A stretch of 64,000 nt of DNA from Chrysomallon squamiferum (GCA_012295275.1 CM022672.1:29240972-29304971), one strand, 5' to 3'; positions 33,467 to 45,715 are shown, counted from the first letter of the stretch. Program-made: numbers and translations. Notes: generated by a model not told the origin, from the sequence alone.

Positions 33467-34132
33467 ATACATACATAAAATAAAATATAATATAATAAAA
33501 TAAAATTATGATGATGAAACGATATTGATGATAATGACGATGATGACGATGATAACTGTTATGAAGACATTTATGATGATGATGCTGATAATAAATAAAA
33601 CTGATATTTATACAGAGCGGTCGGATGTTAATAACGTTCAAATGCGCTTAATAATACTGCTAAATAAGATCACAAATCTGGACTAAAACACAGAGGAATA
33701 AAATACTTTAGACGTATTGATGTGCATTTTAAAAAGGAAAAATTTGAGATTTCATTTAAATCATCTGATAGTTTGCAATTCTATAACTGATGATTCTCAA
33801 AGCAAAATCACCAAAAAAAACACAACAACAGCGTATTAGTTTGTGATACAAGCAGCAAACTTTTATCAGAAAAACACGATGATCATAAGCGATTACAAAT
33901 ACACAGATGCGCCTTGTCATTAAAAAAGATTTGAACAAAAGCAGATGTTTTTTTTTTTTTTTCTTATTTTTAAAACATTAATTAATTAATTAATTTGTTT
34001 GTTTGTTATTAATTTAATTACTTTATTTATTTATTTACATTTTTACTTACTTTTATTACATACTTACTTACTTACTTAATTACTTACATCATTAAAGCAA
34101 TTTATTTAATGTCTTAGCTTCATTGTTTTCAG

Positions 34133-34322
34133 AGTTAAAGAACCATGCTGGATATTCTAAAACAGAAAACGTCTCTGAGCAGCGCGATGATGAACATCAG
34201 CTGCGGGTGATGATCACAAAGACATTTTCTGAAAGAGATTCTTTGTTTAGGACGATAACGTGGATGATTATGAGGAGGGGGAGGAGGAGGAGGTGTATGT
34301 GGATGTGACGGAACCTCATTAA
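34133..34322 (+). other. Exon-like island with acidic C-terminal reading frame
   Basis: After the acceptor CATTGTTTTCAG (ending 34132) one frame is open and hydrophilic (LKNHAGYSKTENVSEQRDDE, then HQLR). Further on, a different frame after TTTGTTTAG reads DDNVDDYEEGEEEEVYVDVT then EPH and a stop at 34320-34322. A 44-bp segment (34207-34250) beginning GTGATG and ending TTTAG would join the two frames if it were removed as an intron; otherwise the open frame is shifted. No family is recognised and no other exon could be attached to it. Confidence 0.3.
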
Positions 34323-34734
34323 TATCTCTTTGCCACACTTGTTTTTAACTGAAAGTTTGTTTTCTACGTAATGAATTATATAATATTCACAAAATACTTA
34401 TTTTAATATGCCCATTTAAAGCAGAATGTCTGCTACATTTTATCTGAAGTATATTATTATTTTACGGAATATTTATTTAGCTATCTTGTATAATTATGTT
34501 TATAATTTATATTTTTACAGGTCTTAAATGTTTACCGAATTAATGTCAGAAAATGGGGTAAATACACAAAAACTAAATATCAGAGCGTATGCAGACGTAC
34601 ATGGGCAATTTAGAAACTGTATTATATAATTAGGGGAAGTTCCGTTATTTTATAAACTAAGAAAAACTGGGATTAACAAACTGAAAATGGGCATTCAAAG
34701 TTGCAAAGTAAATTCAGAAAGGCTGTCTGCAGCC

Positions 34735-34851
34735 ATGGGAATATACGTAGCAGCACGAGTTTTGAACGGGATCTCTTTGATCGGTGCCCTTCTTGCGACA
34801 TGTTGTCTGAGGCCGCCTGCACAAGACAAAGGAAAACGCAGACAATGGTAA
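34735..34851 (+). other. Exon-like island encoding a possible signal peptide
   Basis: An ATG in the context GCAGCCATGG opens 38 codons, MGIYVAARVLNGISLIGALL then ATCCLRPPAQDKGKRRQ, with a possible GTAAAT donor at 34848 before the stop. The profile (hydrophobic N-terminus, then a dibasic KRR) would fit a secreted precursor. The opposite strand is also open (PIKEIPFKTRAATYIPMAAD) after a good acceptor, CTTTGTCTTGTGCAG, at 34817, so the coding strand is undecided. It is GC-richer than its surroundings. Confidence 0.3.
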
Positions 34852-35228
34852 ATATGTTTTAATGTTTTGTATATGTAGAACACATATTGAATGACTGAAG
34901 ATAGCTAAATATATTACTGTTGAATTTTTTTTCTGTTATTCTGTGGTACGTACTTACGCTTAAAAACTAAGATAACATATGTCAATAATTAAAAGATTAT
35001 TTAGAAAGATCAGGTAACCAACTCGAGTAACAAAGTCTGTTTCTTCAAATAATTAGCACATATTTTATTGATTTAAAAACAAATAAATAAAAATTAAATT
35101 AAATTAAATTAAATAAATAAAAGAAGAAAAAAAATAAGAAGAAATGCTCTATTCAATGCATTTAAGAATGTGCTTATTTACATTTATATAATGTTGTGTG
35201 AGATGGAATTGTTCTCGGCATTTCCACG

Positions 35229-35300
35229 TCCCATCCAGTGCCAGTGATGGGTCTGTCGAAGACTGTGGTATGTCATGTCCTGTTTATAGGGAAGACATGT
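35229..35300 (+). repeat. SINE core fragment
   Basis: CGAAGACTGTGGTATGTCAT then GTCCTGTTTATAGGGAAGAC matches the core of the SINE family seen at 370-664 and 31863-32087. The tail is not recognisable. Confidence 0.55.
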
Positions 35301-35596
35301 TATGGTCAAGACTTTTTTTCCGAATAATGTTAATGATTCTTAATAATGTATCATGATCGAATTGACAGTCATGGGTATACAACATTTGACATCCTGGATT
35401 TGAACTTACCTCGCCTATTGTGCTTGGTTCTCTGGATCAAATCTCCTCGGTATCAGTGTTATACCGAATCAGTGTTATACAACTAATATATAAAAGGCCG
35501 TTGTTACATACACATATGCACATACAGCCCTGAAAACAGGATCGTCACCTAAGCAAGCCAGAATTTTCTCAAATCAGAACATCTTTCATGGTGTAT

Positions 35597-35740
<144 letters not shown>

Positions 35741-35990
35741 AGTATCCATGATAGTAATGAAGAAAGGCACGAAGAAGAAGAAGAACAACAACAACAACAA
35801 AAATGAAGTGGAAGAAGATAACACTGATAATACTGATTACGGTGATGGTGACGACGACGACGACGATGATGATGATTATTACAATTACTATTATCATTGT
35901 CATCATCATTATTATTATTATTAAGATGATAATGACGACGATGATGATAAAAAAGATTTAAATGATAATGATGATGATATTTCAGTTGCA

Positions 35991-37418
35991 TCAAGGACAC
36001 AATTTACTAGCGTCTTTCAAAATACGATGAATATAAAAGAACATGGCGGGTTTTACAGTGAGTGAGCTCACGGCGAGGTTTTTTATCTTGCAGGCTCGTT
36101 TGGAATGGAAAAATAAGTCGTTTCTGTTGACGAGACGTATCCCAGCAGCCTTTGAACACATACCAGTTATATATACGTCTTCAATTTTCAGTGGCGTCAC
36201 TTGTGACGTAGCTTTGTATAAATCTGAAACAGCTGGGCCTGAAATGACGTAAGCAGCTCCAAGCAAGTAGGCTGGAAAAGTATTGTTCGGATATTCTTCG
36301 TACGTTAACGCCCACTTCCGTCGCATCGGTTGCGTTTCGTTTCGGAGAACTCCGCCGTTGTTTCTCAGCGAACCGAACAAAAATTTCGTCGTAGCATCCT
36401 GCGTCCACAACGCGGCCAGAAGCACTTTAACGTTCACGTATACATCGTCATCGACCTTGAGAACGAATTGAGCTGTTTTGCAATATGTGTTTGCCCACTG
36501 CAGCAGCGATATTGACTTCAGCGTCAGATTGTCGTAAGTGTCTAGAAAATTCGATTGAATAATATCCATGTAGATTTCGTTTTCTCTCTCTACCAGAGAC
36601 TGCATATGTGGCAGACGATCTTTCTGCTTGCCTATTAAAAACATTATCATAACTTGGTCCACGAAAAGTTCTTCTTGAGATCCCCAAGTACTGCGAATCA
36701 CCTGACGTTCAAAAATATGTGAAAAACTGCTGCAGACGACAATCATTAATATCGGCTGCCACAGACATTTGTTATTAATCGTGAAATTGAACCTGAACTT
36801 GCTTTTAGGGGCAAATGTCAATGACCGATGTTCTGCAGAGGTGTTGCCTCCCCTTGCTGTCAAGTAAAAGGTGACATTCACTGACACGTCATTTCTGTGT
36901 CTGACGAAGTCAAGAGGTGACTGCTGTCGGTTAATTAGCTTGATGATGATAAGAAACGTCACGGTTACCACGGCAACGAACGCTATTTTGTGAAGGAAGC
37001 TGTTTATTAATCGTAAACTGAAACGAAAAATAAATAAATAATAATATCAACATCATCATCATCATCACCATCATCGTCATCATCACAATCAGCATCATTG
37101 CTATTATTATTATTATAAAGATAATGATAATGATATTCTAAGTGTAGATATTAACTGGAAATCACAGATATACCAGTACGCTTGCAATCAAAACATATAC
37201 ACATGCACATAATACTTTTATCTGTGAATCAAACCCTGTATGGATAATTAGATGGACTGATGCACGGATGGAAGTATAATGTGTGAATACATATATATAC
37301 ATATACACACCCATACACATACCGCACATACAGACACACACACAGACACACACATACACATACATATACATATATATATATATATATACACACACCCATA
37401 CACATACCGCACATACAG

Positions 37419-37452
<34 letters not shown>

Positions 37453-38788
37453 ATATATACATACATACGTACGTTCGTACGTACATACATTAACTACCTT
37501 TCAATAACTAATCAAATATAAAAACACGAGACATATGAAAAAGAAGAAACACGAGTTGTCTAACTTTCAACATTCTTCAGAGTTGTTTCTGGTATTATAA
37601 GGGGAAAAAATGTTAAGAATAAATAAATTATTAAAAATAGATATATAAATAACAAATTGTATACGAGATGAACTCATATGGTGATAGTGGCTATTATTTT
37701 TATTACTACTTTTATTACTACTACTACTACTACCACTATTGCTGATTTTGTTGTTGTTTTTGTTGTTGTTGTTATTATTATTATTTAAACGTGGTTTCAG
37801 ACATTTTCAATTTAGCTTCGAGCAAACATGGGCCGTGCATATCACAGACTTTGTCTATCAGTTGTGGAGCCTGAGTTTGAACGAGATATTTGCTCATGGA
37901 CGGATATAGGTAGCTGTCATCATTGTTGTTGTTGTTATGTTTATTTTGTAGGTAAACTACATGATATAAAGTTCTGAGACGAAGACAAGATGAGTAATTC
38001 CAAATAAGAATCGTACGTACCTGTTACGATTTACAGGCAGACGAACTATGAAACTCGTTCGTAATCCGGGAGCTGCCTATATTTTGTTAGGAACGATTAT
38101 AGATCGTAGAGAACAATTAAATAATCAATTTGAAAGACTCATTAGCCCATTTATCCTATTACAAATTATGTATCAGGTAAAAACACGTACGCTAGATCAA
38201 TGTCTTTATTTATTTATCTGTCTATCTATTTAGATACCTGTTTATCTGCATTTGTTATATACATTTACATATACACACTATCACACACACACATATATAT
38301 ATAATTATAAATATAAATATTTGAGTGCTTATATATAAACACACACACATATATTAATATACAGTTTATGTATGAATGTATTTTTGTATGTATGTACAAT
38401 GATATATTTAATGAAAAACTTAAATAATTAATCAAACACAGCAAATAATTAAATAGGTAACATACTAAAAAAATGAAATTAAACAGAATAAAAAAAAAAA
38501 AAAAAAAAAAAAAAAAATAAATAAATAAATAAATAAATAAACAAATAAATAAATATTTAAAATAATATAAAACAAACAAACAAATAAATAAACAAACAAA
38601 TAATCAAATAAATAAATAAACACCGAACTGTAACTCAAGGAAAACGTATACATATATAAAAAGGTCACAAATAAAGAAACAGTAACTTACGCCTTTCATC
38701 ATGAATATATCAGAAATGGATACATATGGAGTAGATATTTAACTTACCTTCGCCATAGTCTACGTGTGCTGTTTCCCCCAAACATCAT
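35991..38788 (-). CDS. Beta-1,3-galactosyltransferase-like glycosyltransferase (GT31), gene 2
   Basis: The CDS joins 38748-38788 and 35991-37017 on the minus strand, 355 residues. Exon 1 encodes MMFGGNSTRRLWR plus two bases of the next codon and ends at a GTAAGT donor; the acceptor is TTTTTCGTTTCAG. The intron (1730 bp, phase 2) holds a SINE remnant and AC-rich microsatellites. The second exon is 1027 nt, the same as in gene 1. The layout is a basic tail, a membrane anchor at about 25-39, a stem with NVT and NTS sites, then the GT31 domain: VIRSTWG at about 120-126, FLDTYDNLTLKS, KVDDDVYVN (DDD 203-205), KWALTYEEYP, YLLGAAYVISG, EDVYITGMC (about 293-301). Substrate is unknown; a Golgi beta-1,3-hexosyltransferase is expected. 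Val replaces Thr before DDD. It is closer to gene 1 than to gene 3 by these motifs. A long CT tract lies about 250 bp beyond the stop. Confidence 0.9.
37285..37460. repeat. AC/AT-rich microsatellite block with an 85-bp duplication
   Basis: CACCCATACACATACCGCAC followed by ATACAGACACACAC occurs twice, 85 bp apart, within compound AC and AT runs in the intron of GT31 gene 2. A near-palindrome (ACGTACGTTCGTACGT) follows at about 37468. Confidence 0.85.
37783..37926 (-). repeat. SINE copy in the intron of GT31 gene 2
   Basis: On the plus strand it reads TTTAAACGTGGTTTCAGACA, TTCAATTTAGCTTCGAGCAA, GTGCATATCACAGACTTTGT, TTTGAACGAGATATTTGCTC and ATGGACGGATATAGG. It is the reverse complement of the 31863-32087 copy, without its AT insertion, and is in the same orientation as the host gene. 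Confidence 0.75.
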
Positions 38789-39243
38789 CGCCAGAAAAAC
38801 AATAGTTTGTTGTCAATCGCAACCCAATTTACAGCAGTGTGTTATTCAAATACGACAACAGATGTCGCGGATTATCGGAAAGAGTAGACGTCGTTTTTTT
38901 CAATAGGTTATAACAAAGGTTAAAAAAAAAACACTGTTTTTTTTAGCTGACGTTATTTCTTAGTATTCGAGTATTGGAGATCTGATTATTGTATTTTAAT
39001 AAACGACAGAGCATCAGAAAAAAACAAAAAAACATGTACCTAATGTAACAGTTCTTGATTTAGTATTTCATGACTAATTTTTATTTATTTATTTATTTAT
39101 TTATTCGTTCATACATCCATTCATTCATCTATTACTTAATTAATTTGTTTTCATTTTTGATTTGGTTATTGATTATATTTTGTAAAAACACTGAAAGACA
39201 TTTATGTTTTATGAAGTGATAATGCAAGTGTAATGTGTCAGTG

Positions 39244-39246
<3 letters not shown>

Positions 39247-39314
<68 letters not shown>
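39247..39314. repeat. CT microsatellite with AC-rich tail
   Basis: About 34 CT repeats, followed by interrupted ACAC runs to about 39372. Confidence 0.95.
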
Positions 39315-39316
<2 letters not shown>

Positions 39317-39487
39317 CAGAACATCCACACACACACACACAAAGGCACACACACACAGACACACAGACACACAGTCTTACAAACACTGAGACAATACATA
39401 CAGCAACAGACATATATGCGCGACAGGAATAGACACAAAAGCACACACAATGTTCAGATATTGTTAAAAATAACAACTTGTATTATA

Positions 39488-39780
39488 TCACAAGTTCTGA
39501 ACATTTAAATCTGTCTAACAAATGTGAGAGTTTACCACATCAAACGTTCTATCCGCTTAAATATGTCTTTCAAATACGAGATTTACTATATCAAACGTTC
39601 TGTACAATTAAATCTGTCTATCAAATACGAGATTGTACTACATCGAACGTTCTGCACGTTTAAATCTGTCGATGAAATACGAGATTATACTACATCAAAC
39701 ATTTAAATCTGTCTATCAAATACGAGATTCTACTACATAAAACGTTCTGTACGTGTAAATCTCTTTAAAATGTTACTACA
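39488..39780. repeat. 52-bp minisatellite, six copies
   Basis: Units begin near 39488, 39540, 39591, 39643, 39695 and 39738. Their blocks are TCAAACGTTCTGTAC, TTAAATCTGTCTATCAAATA and CGAGATTCTACTACA. The fifth copy lacks about 9 bp and the last is diverged. Confidence 0.9.
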
Positions 39781-40585
39781 TTGTCCAGCTATACATTGTC
39801 AAGTGTTTGAGAACACATCTTTAACACTGTACATTGTTACACTCTGTATTTTACTCTAAGCTCCTTATTTGCGGAGATGCTAAAATTATCCTTACGTGAA
39901 AAACTACTACTAGTACTAGTACTAATACTAAGACACTACTGCTGCTGCTGTTGCTGCTACTAGTATGCTACTACTGCTAATATTGCTGCTACTTCTATTA
40001 CAACTACTTCTACTCCTATTACCTTTATTACTACTATAATCTTTGGCATGAACAGTAGTAGTATTAGTATTAATAGTAGTAGTAGTAATAATAATAATGA
40101 TGATGATGATGATTGTGATAATAATTATAATAATAATAATAAGAAGAAGAAGAATATCAGTAACAATACGAATGATGTAAAGTTCAATATTCTGCTATGG
40201 CTGTTTGCTATTTTGAACAATCACGACTTAACATAAGACTTTGTGATATTATTACAGCTGAGGAAAACAAATAGAAAAAAATAAATAAACGTAAACAGCA
40301 ACTCAGTCTAACGCTCTAATTAAAATAAATATCAACGATAGCTATACAAAGGGAGATAAATCGATAGAGTACTGGTGCACCTTCATACAACCCATTGAGA
40401 AATATAATATATAAATGCAATAAAAATAAATCATGTCTGTGGGGGTCTGTGGTAATGTGTAAAATCAAACACAATGAAAAGTGACTTATTCGTTCAATCG
40501 TCACTTTTAAAAATAATTCGGCGAAATATTGACTCAAATGAAAGATCCCTAACTGAATGTGGTGCCACCATCTAACAATAGTGTT

Positions 40586-41155
40586 CAAACTGCAGTCACA
40601 TAAAAAGTCCGGTAAAAATTAGTTATTTGATAAAAAATCACTCACAAAAACAGGCCGTTAAGAATCAGATATTTGTACAAACATCAGTCGCATAAACAGG
40701 CTGATAAGAATTAAATATTTGTTCAAACAACAGTCATATAAACAGGCCGGTTAGAATCAGTTATTATTCAAACATCAGTCGCATAAACACGCCGGTAAGA
40801 ATTAAATATTTGTTCAAACAACAGTCACATAAACACGCCGGTAAGAATCAGTTATTTGTTCAAACAAAAATCATATAAACAGGCCTGAACAAAATAGTTA
40901 TTTGATCAAACATCAGTCACGTAAATAGGACGATAAGAACTAAATATTTGTTCAAACATCAGTACATAAAGAGGCGGATAAGAATTAGTTATTTGTTCAT
41001 ACAGCAGTCACATAAACAGGCCGATAAGAATTACTTATTTGTTCAAACATCAGTACATAAATTAGTCGGTAAGAATTAGTTATTTGTTTAAACATCAGTA
41101 CATAAACAGGCCGGTAAAAATTAGTTATTTGTTCAGGTCGGTAATAAGTAATTAT
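40586..41155. repeat. 46-bp minisatellite, about twelve copies
   Basis: The unit is CAAACATCAGTCACATAAAC, AGGCCGGTAAGAATTAGTTA, TTTGTT. Many copies carry GCCGGTAAGAAT, which contains a splice-donor-like GGTAAG. Identity is highest in the middle. Confidence 0.9.
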
Positions 41156-42157
41156 TTCTTTATAATCATCTCGTCAGTGAATTAGTTATATTCGTTCCTT
41201 ATAAATACTGATTTATTATTTTGATTATTTTATTTATTTATTATTATTATTATTATTTTTTTTTTTCTTTGCCTATAAAATCTTTTTACTAAACATTTAT
41301 CAATACATAACGAATATATGCTAAGGGCATAAGGCTAATGCTTCTACTGCTAATACTACTACTACTACTACTACTACTGTTACTGCTATAGTGCTGCTGC
41401 TATTAATATTACTATTATTACCACAGCTACTATCGCCAATACTATTACATCACTGACATTTACAACTAAAACAATTACTATCACTGCTATTACTATTACT
41501 TGCATTACTAATATTACTAAAATTACAATCACTTCAAGTACGACAGTTACTACTACTACTTACAGTTCTATAAATTAACAACAGCAACAACATTACTAAT
41601 AACATCAACATAATGATGATGATGCTGATGATGATGATGAAGAGGATGATTATAATTCCTGTAAAGAAGAAGAAGAAGAAGAAGAAGAAGAAGAAGAAGA
41701 AGAAGGAGGAGGAGGAGAAGGAGAAGAAGAATAAAATAAAATAAATATAAACCAGAACTTCAGCATAAACTGCAGGAAACAAACAAATAATATAAAATAA
41801 AATAAATAATAATAAAGAAAATTAAAAACACTTCAGTATTTTATCCAATCGGTATCTTCGTCATATTCATTGCGCACCAGCACGGACGCATATCCGGCAT
41901 TGCATTATTTAGAATAACCTGTGACAGACATCTGTTTCAAAAATCGACATGGTCTTTTGTCCAGTTATGATTATACAAACGTCGTCTGCATCTAATCAGA
42001 TATCGATAGGAACATAATTAGCTCTGCTGTGCGTCAATAACGAGACTTCAGTTAGAAGAACACAAATGTTCTTGAAGAAAAGTCTTGAACGATAAAAGTG
42101 TACGTATATTGTATAGTTAAATAGTTTTAATACATGTAGTATATGTCTGTGTTATTT

Positions 42158-42224
<67 letters not shown>

Positions 42225-42839
42225 GTTCATTTACACACTAATTGTTTGATATATAGGTTATTTCGCTCATCTCTTTATTTATTAAAAATGTTATTTATTT
42301 ATTTGTTTGTTTTGCTTTTTTGTTTATTCGTTTGTTTGTTTGTTATTTTATGTGATGGTTTTATTTGTAAACGGGGATGTCACTTTGCTAATAACACAGT
42401 AATAATAAAATGCCTCTAAATATACACAGGCACGATAAAACCAATGCATTTCATCCATAGCAATGTAAATGTATGTATGTATGTATGTATGCATGCATGC
42501 ATGTGTGTGTGTATGTATGTATGTATGTATGTATGCATGCATGCTTGCATGTATGTATGTATGTATGAATATGTAGAAATGAAATATATACATACGTAAA
42601 TATGATACTCACAAACGTTCTGACAAACATGTTATGATTTACGTACGCACGCACACACACACACATACAACAGATGGTTGATTATTAAAACTATTGAATT
42701 GTACAACATATGTCACTTATTCCTCGTTATAGATTTTGTTTCCCTAACTGCAGGAATTTAACAATAAAATTAGTTAATATTACAAAGAGTGGATTCACAG
42801 TGACACGTGAAAATATTTGTCTTCTTGGCGGATTTTTAC

Positions 42840-42877
42840 ATGGATCAAGAAATGGGAACCTATAATCTCTACCACAG
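42840..42877 (+). CDS. Candidate first coding exon of GT31 gene 3
   Basis: The 38 nt encode MDQEMGTYNLYH plus AG and stop at CACAG followed by GTAGAA. Spliced to 43439 across a 561-bp intron it gives an Arg and then AMFHLKYRR in frame. The phase-2 junction and short length match exon 1 of genes 1 and 2. That is the only support; the donor is mediocre. Confidence 0.35.
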
Positions 42878-43442
42878 GTAGAAATTTAAACTACCTTTAA
42901 CATTTTCCATGTATATTCTTCATAGCCTAATTCATGTATAATTCATTACAAATTCCATTGATATTCATAGATTATTTCAGTGTATGTTTACAACCAAGTT
43001 CGTTTATATATCGGTATTGAAATCAACTGTTGCTTATTTAAAATAATTTTGTATTACTTTATTATTTATTTAATTTTAATAATTTATTAATATTTGAAAA
43101 AAAGAAGTGATTTATCGATATTTATTAGCTATGGAATTTAGATGATGTAGTTTACATAAATTTTATAACTGTTCGTATTTTTTCATGAATTACATATATA
43201 TATGTATAATTTAATATGTACCTATCTGATATAGTTTGTGCATTTATTAAATACATGTTTACAAATTTGTCCTATTAGTTTAATAAATGAACTGATATAT
43301 ATTTTTATATAAGAATCCTTGTAATTTTACACCGCCATAGTCATCGTCATCATCCACATCATCATCATCATCATCATTATCGTCTATGTGGTTATTATCA
43401 TTATCAACCCAGTAAGAATGTAGTTGTTTTTCATGCAGAGCC

Positions 43443-44573
43443 ATGTTTCACTTGAAATACAGACGGACACCTCTGTGCTACGGACGGGTCCTAGTCGCCG
43501 TCTTCGTGATTTTCGTCTGTTTGGTAGTGTTGAGCAGACGTCACGTAGAAAAACACGAGAAAAGCGTGTTTGGTCAGGTGCACGGGCATCACGGACGAGT
43601 GAACCACGAACAGCTTCGTCACGGACTGGCAGCGATCCTGGCACGAAAGAGGGCGCTGCGAGAACGCTTGCTACATCTGGGTAAAAGACTTCCTTACCCA
43701 GAGATAAAACTGGCAGAAGCGTTTGTGAAAAACATCAGTAGTAAAGTTGTGAATAATTTCGATTTTGGATTTTCGATCGGCGAACCCGACTTTTGTCGAG
43801 ATTCTCCGGAGTTAGTCGTCTTTGTCGTCGGCGCTGCGTCTCATTTCCGACGGAGAAGAGCGATCCGAAAAACGTGGGCGAACAAGAAACGCTACAAAGC
43901 TTTAAGCAACAAAATTATTTTTCTAGTCGCTAGAGGAAGCAAGAGAATACAAAGTAAAATCGAAACCGAAAGTAAAGTGTATCATGACATGATTCAGGTA
44001 GATTTTGTGGAGTCCTACAGTAATCTACCTCTAAAATCTGTTGCCATTCTCAAATGGACGAAACAGTACTGCATGACGTCGAAGTTCATTTTGAAAACTG
44101 ACGACGACGTATACGTCAACATGCCTGTATTGCAACACCTCCTCAAGATACAAGAAACACCCGAGTTTATGTTAGGAAAAGAAAATTACAAACTTTCTGT
44201 TCGCAGGTTTCCAAATGACAGATATTACGTCAGCAAGAAGGAATACCCGTACGACTTCTTTCCTCCTTACCTCCAGGGCGTCGGCTACGTCATTACAACA
44301 TCAGCAGTGCCACGCGTCTATGACGCAGCAACGCATCTCCCACTTATCAGACTGGAAGACGTCTTCGTTACAGGCTTTTGTCGAATTCGGGCCGGCGTTC
44401 CGCTCATCCCAACCCGGCTGTTTAAAACGGCGCACAAACCGAGACGCTGTGTAGTCCGTGCTTTAGCTCTCGCCCATGGTTATGGCCGATCAACGAAATT
44501 GTTTCATATGCACAAACTTGTCATGGACATGAGAGTGAAATGCAGACGGATTAAAAAATCTAAGAAACATTAA
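43443..44573 (+). CDS. Beta-1,3-galactosyltransferase-like glycosyltransferase (GT31), gene 3
   Basis: This is a 376-residue open frame from the Met at 43443. A strong acceptor (TTTTTCATGCAG) ends at 43438, leaving one base to finish a codon and then GCC before this ATG. It is thus a phase-2 acceptor like those of genes 1 and 2, and translation may begin in an upstream exon (candidate at 42840-42877). Features are a basic tail, a membrane anchor at about 15-30 (RVLVAVFVIFVCLVVL), and a long Arg/His-rich stem, then AIRKTW at about 140-145, FVESYSNLPLKS, KTDDDVYVN (DDD 220-222), YLQGVGYVITTS and EDVFVTGFC (305-313). It departs from genes 1 and 2 in a higher-GC, CpG-rich sequence, a longer basic stem, and NLPL in place of NLTL, which removes a glycosylation site. 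The frame is intact. Donor and acceptor are unknown. Confidence 0.9.
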   Translation: MFHLKYRRTPLCYGRVLVAVFVIFVCLVVLSRRHVEKHEKSVFGQVHGHHGRVNHEQLRHGLAAILARKRALRERLLHLGKRLPYPEIKLAEAFVKNISSKVVNNFDFGFSIGEPDFCRDSPELVVFVVGAASHFRRRRAIRKTWANKKRYKALSNKIIFLVARGSKRIQSKIETESKVYHDMIQVDFVESYSNLPLKSVAILKWTKQYCMTSKFILKTDDDVYVNMPVLQHLLKIQETPEFMLGKENYKLSVRRFPNDRYYVSKKEYPYDFFPPYLQGVGYVITTSAVPRVYDAATHLPLIRLEDVFVTGFCRIRAGVPLIPTRLFKTAHKPRRCVVRALALAHGYGRSTKLFHMHKLVMDMRVKCRRIKKSKKH

Positions 44574-44913
44574 TTCAGAAGAATTTTATTTTGAACATTT
44601 ATATCTATATATAAATGCAAAGCGTTAAAAAGGAAAGAAAACAAAATGTTTTAAATGTGACTGTTTCCAAGGAGAAATATATCAGAGTATTTCTAATTAT
44701 TATTATTATTCTTATTTTTCTTTTTTAATTTTAAGATTGCTTTTGCATGTTTGGTTGATTTTAAATATTCATTTTCTTATTTTATTATCAGTTTTCTTTC
44801 TGTTTAAAACGATACAGTTTGTAATCTTGCAAGATGACACACAATGAACTTACAGAATAATGCCGAAAGTCTGTTAATTTGTAAATGCCTTAAATATTAA
44901 CATTATAAGACTA

Positions 44914-44966
<53 letters not shown>

Positions 44967-44994
44967 TTAATGTGCTAACCATTTTTAATATTTA

Positions 44995-45000
44995 AATAAA
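44995..45000 (+). terminator. Possible poly(A) signal of GT31 gene 3
   Basis: AATAAA lies about 420 bp after the stop codon, just beyond an ATT microsatellite, and is followed by T- and GT-containing sequence. Confidence 0.3.
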
Positions 45001-45181
45001 ACATTTTTACTTCGTAAAAAGTCCTTTGCTGTTATAGATAGTGATGGGCTGGTCTAAAGTTGAAACTTGTCGAAAAGTTTTCTCTTGTCTTTTGATAGAA
45101 GATTATGTAGAACCTGGAAAAGCAGAACCAAGAAAATAATAATAATAATTAAAGAAATAATAAAAAAAAGTTAACTCAGGA

Positions 45182-45496
45182 ATGAGTGTTCTACCCACAC
45201 CTGTCCTGATCTGGTGTGTGAAGTACAGATGTCATTCGCTGTCCTTCTGCTGCTGCTTCTTCTTCATTATGATCCGTAGTGGTAGTAACAGTATCAGTAC
45301 AATAGCAGTAGATATAGCAGTAGTTGCAAAAACAACAACAACAAAAAAAAGACCGCGGAAATGGACTAGATACGATATAAGGCACTTAAAATATTTTGTA
45401 CCTTTTTATTTAACAATTATACTTTTAATATTGTTTTATATTCATGACAGCACAGATATCTCTTCTGAATATTTCCTTTACGAAAACGTATTTTGA
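45182..45496 (+). other. Small open frame with a type II anchor-like end
   Basis: The last third reads KKRPRKWTRYDIRHLKYF, then a hydrophobic run (VPFYLTIILLILFYI), then an acidic end and a stop. The basic-then-hydrophobic order resembles the N-termini of the GT31 genes nearby, but no catalytic domain follows and the first part is low complexity. It could be a leftover N-terminal exon or chance. Confidence 0.2.
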
Positions 45497-45715
45497 ATGC
45501 CGTGAAATACGTTACAAATATTTGAATGAAATGTTATGGTTTTGTTAGAATTTTCTTGTTGTTTTGTTTCTTTTTTCTATTTATAGATATATTTTCTATT
45601 TAAGATTGTCAAAATATTGCGTTTTCCCATGTATTACAGCCAGTCCAGATTATCATTGATACTGCCTGGATACCATCATCATCATCATCATCACTGATTA
45701 ATAACATCATTATAA

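Larger units (their letters stand above)
38789..42839. other. Interval between GT31 genes 2 and 3
   Basis: It contains a CT tract (39247-39314) with an AC-rich tail, two minisatellites (39488-39780 and 40586-41155), CTA/CTG trinucleotide-rich stretches (39905-40035, 41340-41560), a GAA/GGA purine tract (41664-41731), ATTT and ATT tracts (42155-42225), and a tetranucleotide ATGT/ATGC block (42471-42568). No exon was recognised. Confidence 0.6.

Noticed and set aside
36043-36687. Other open frames on both strands across the GT31 gene 2 exon
   Set aside because: They are shadows of the catalytic-domain frame and lack any family motif.
43384-43684. Overlapping frames at the start of GT31 gene 3
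   Set aside because: They are out-of-frame readings of a CpG-rich coding exon; only the frame from 43443 carries the GT31 motifs.
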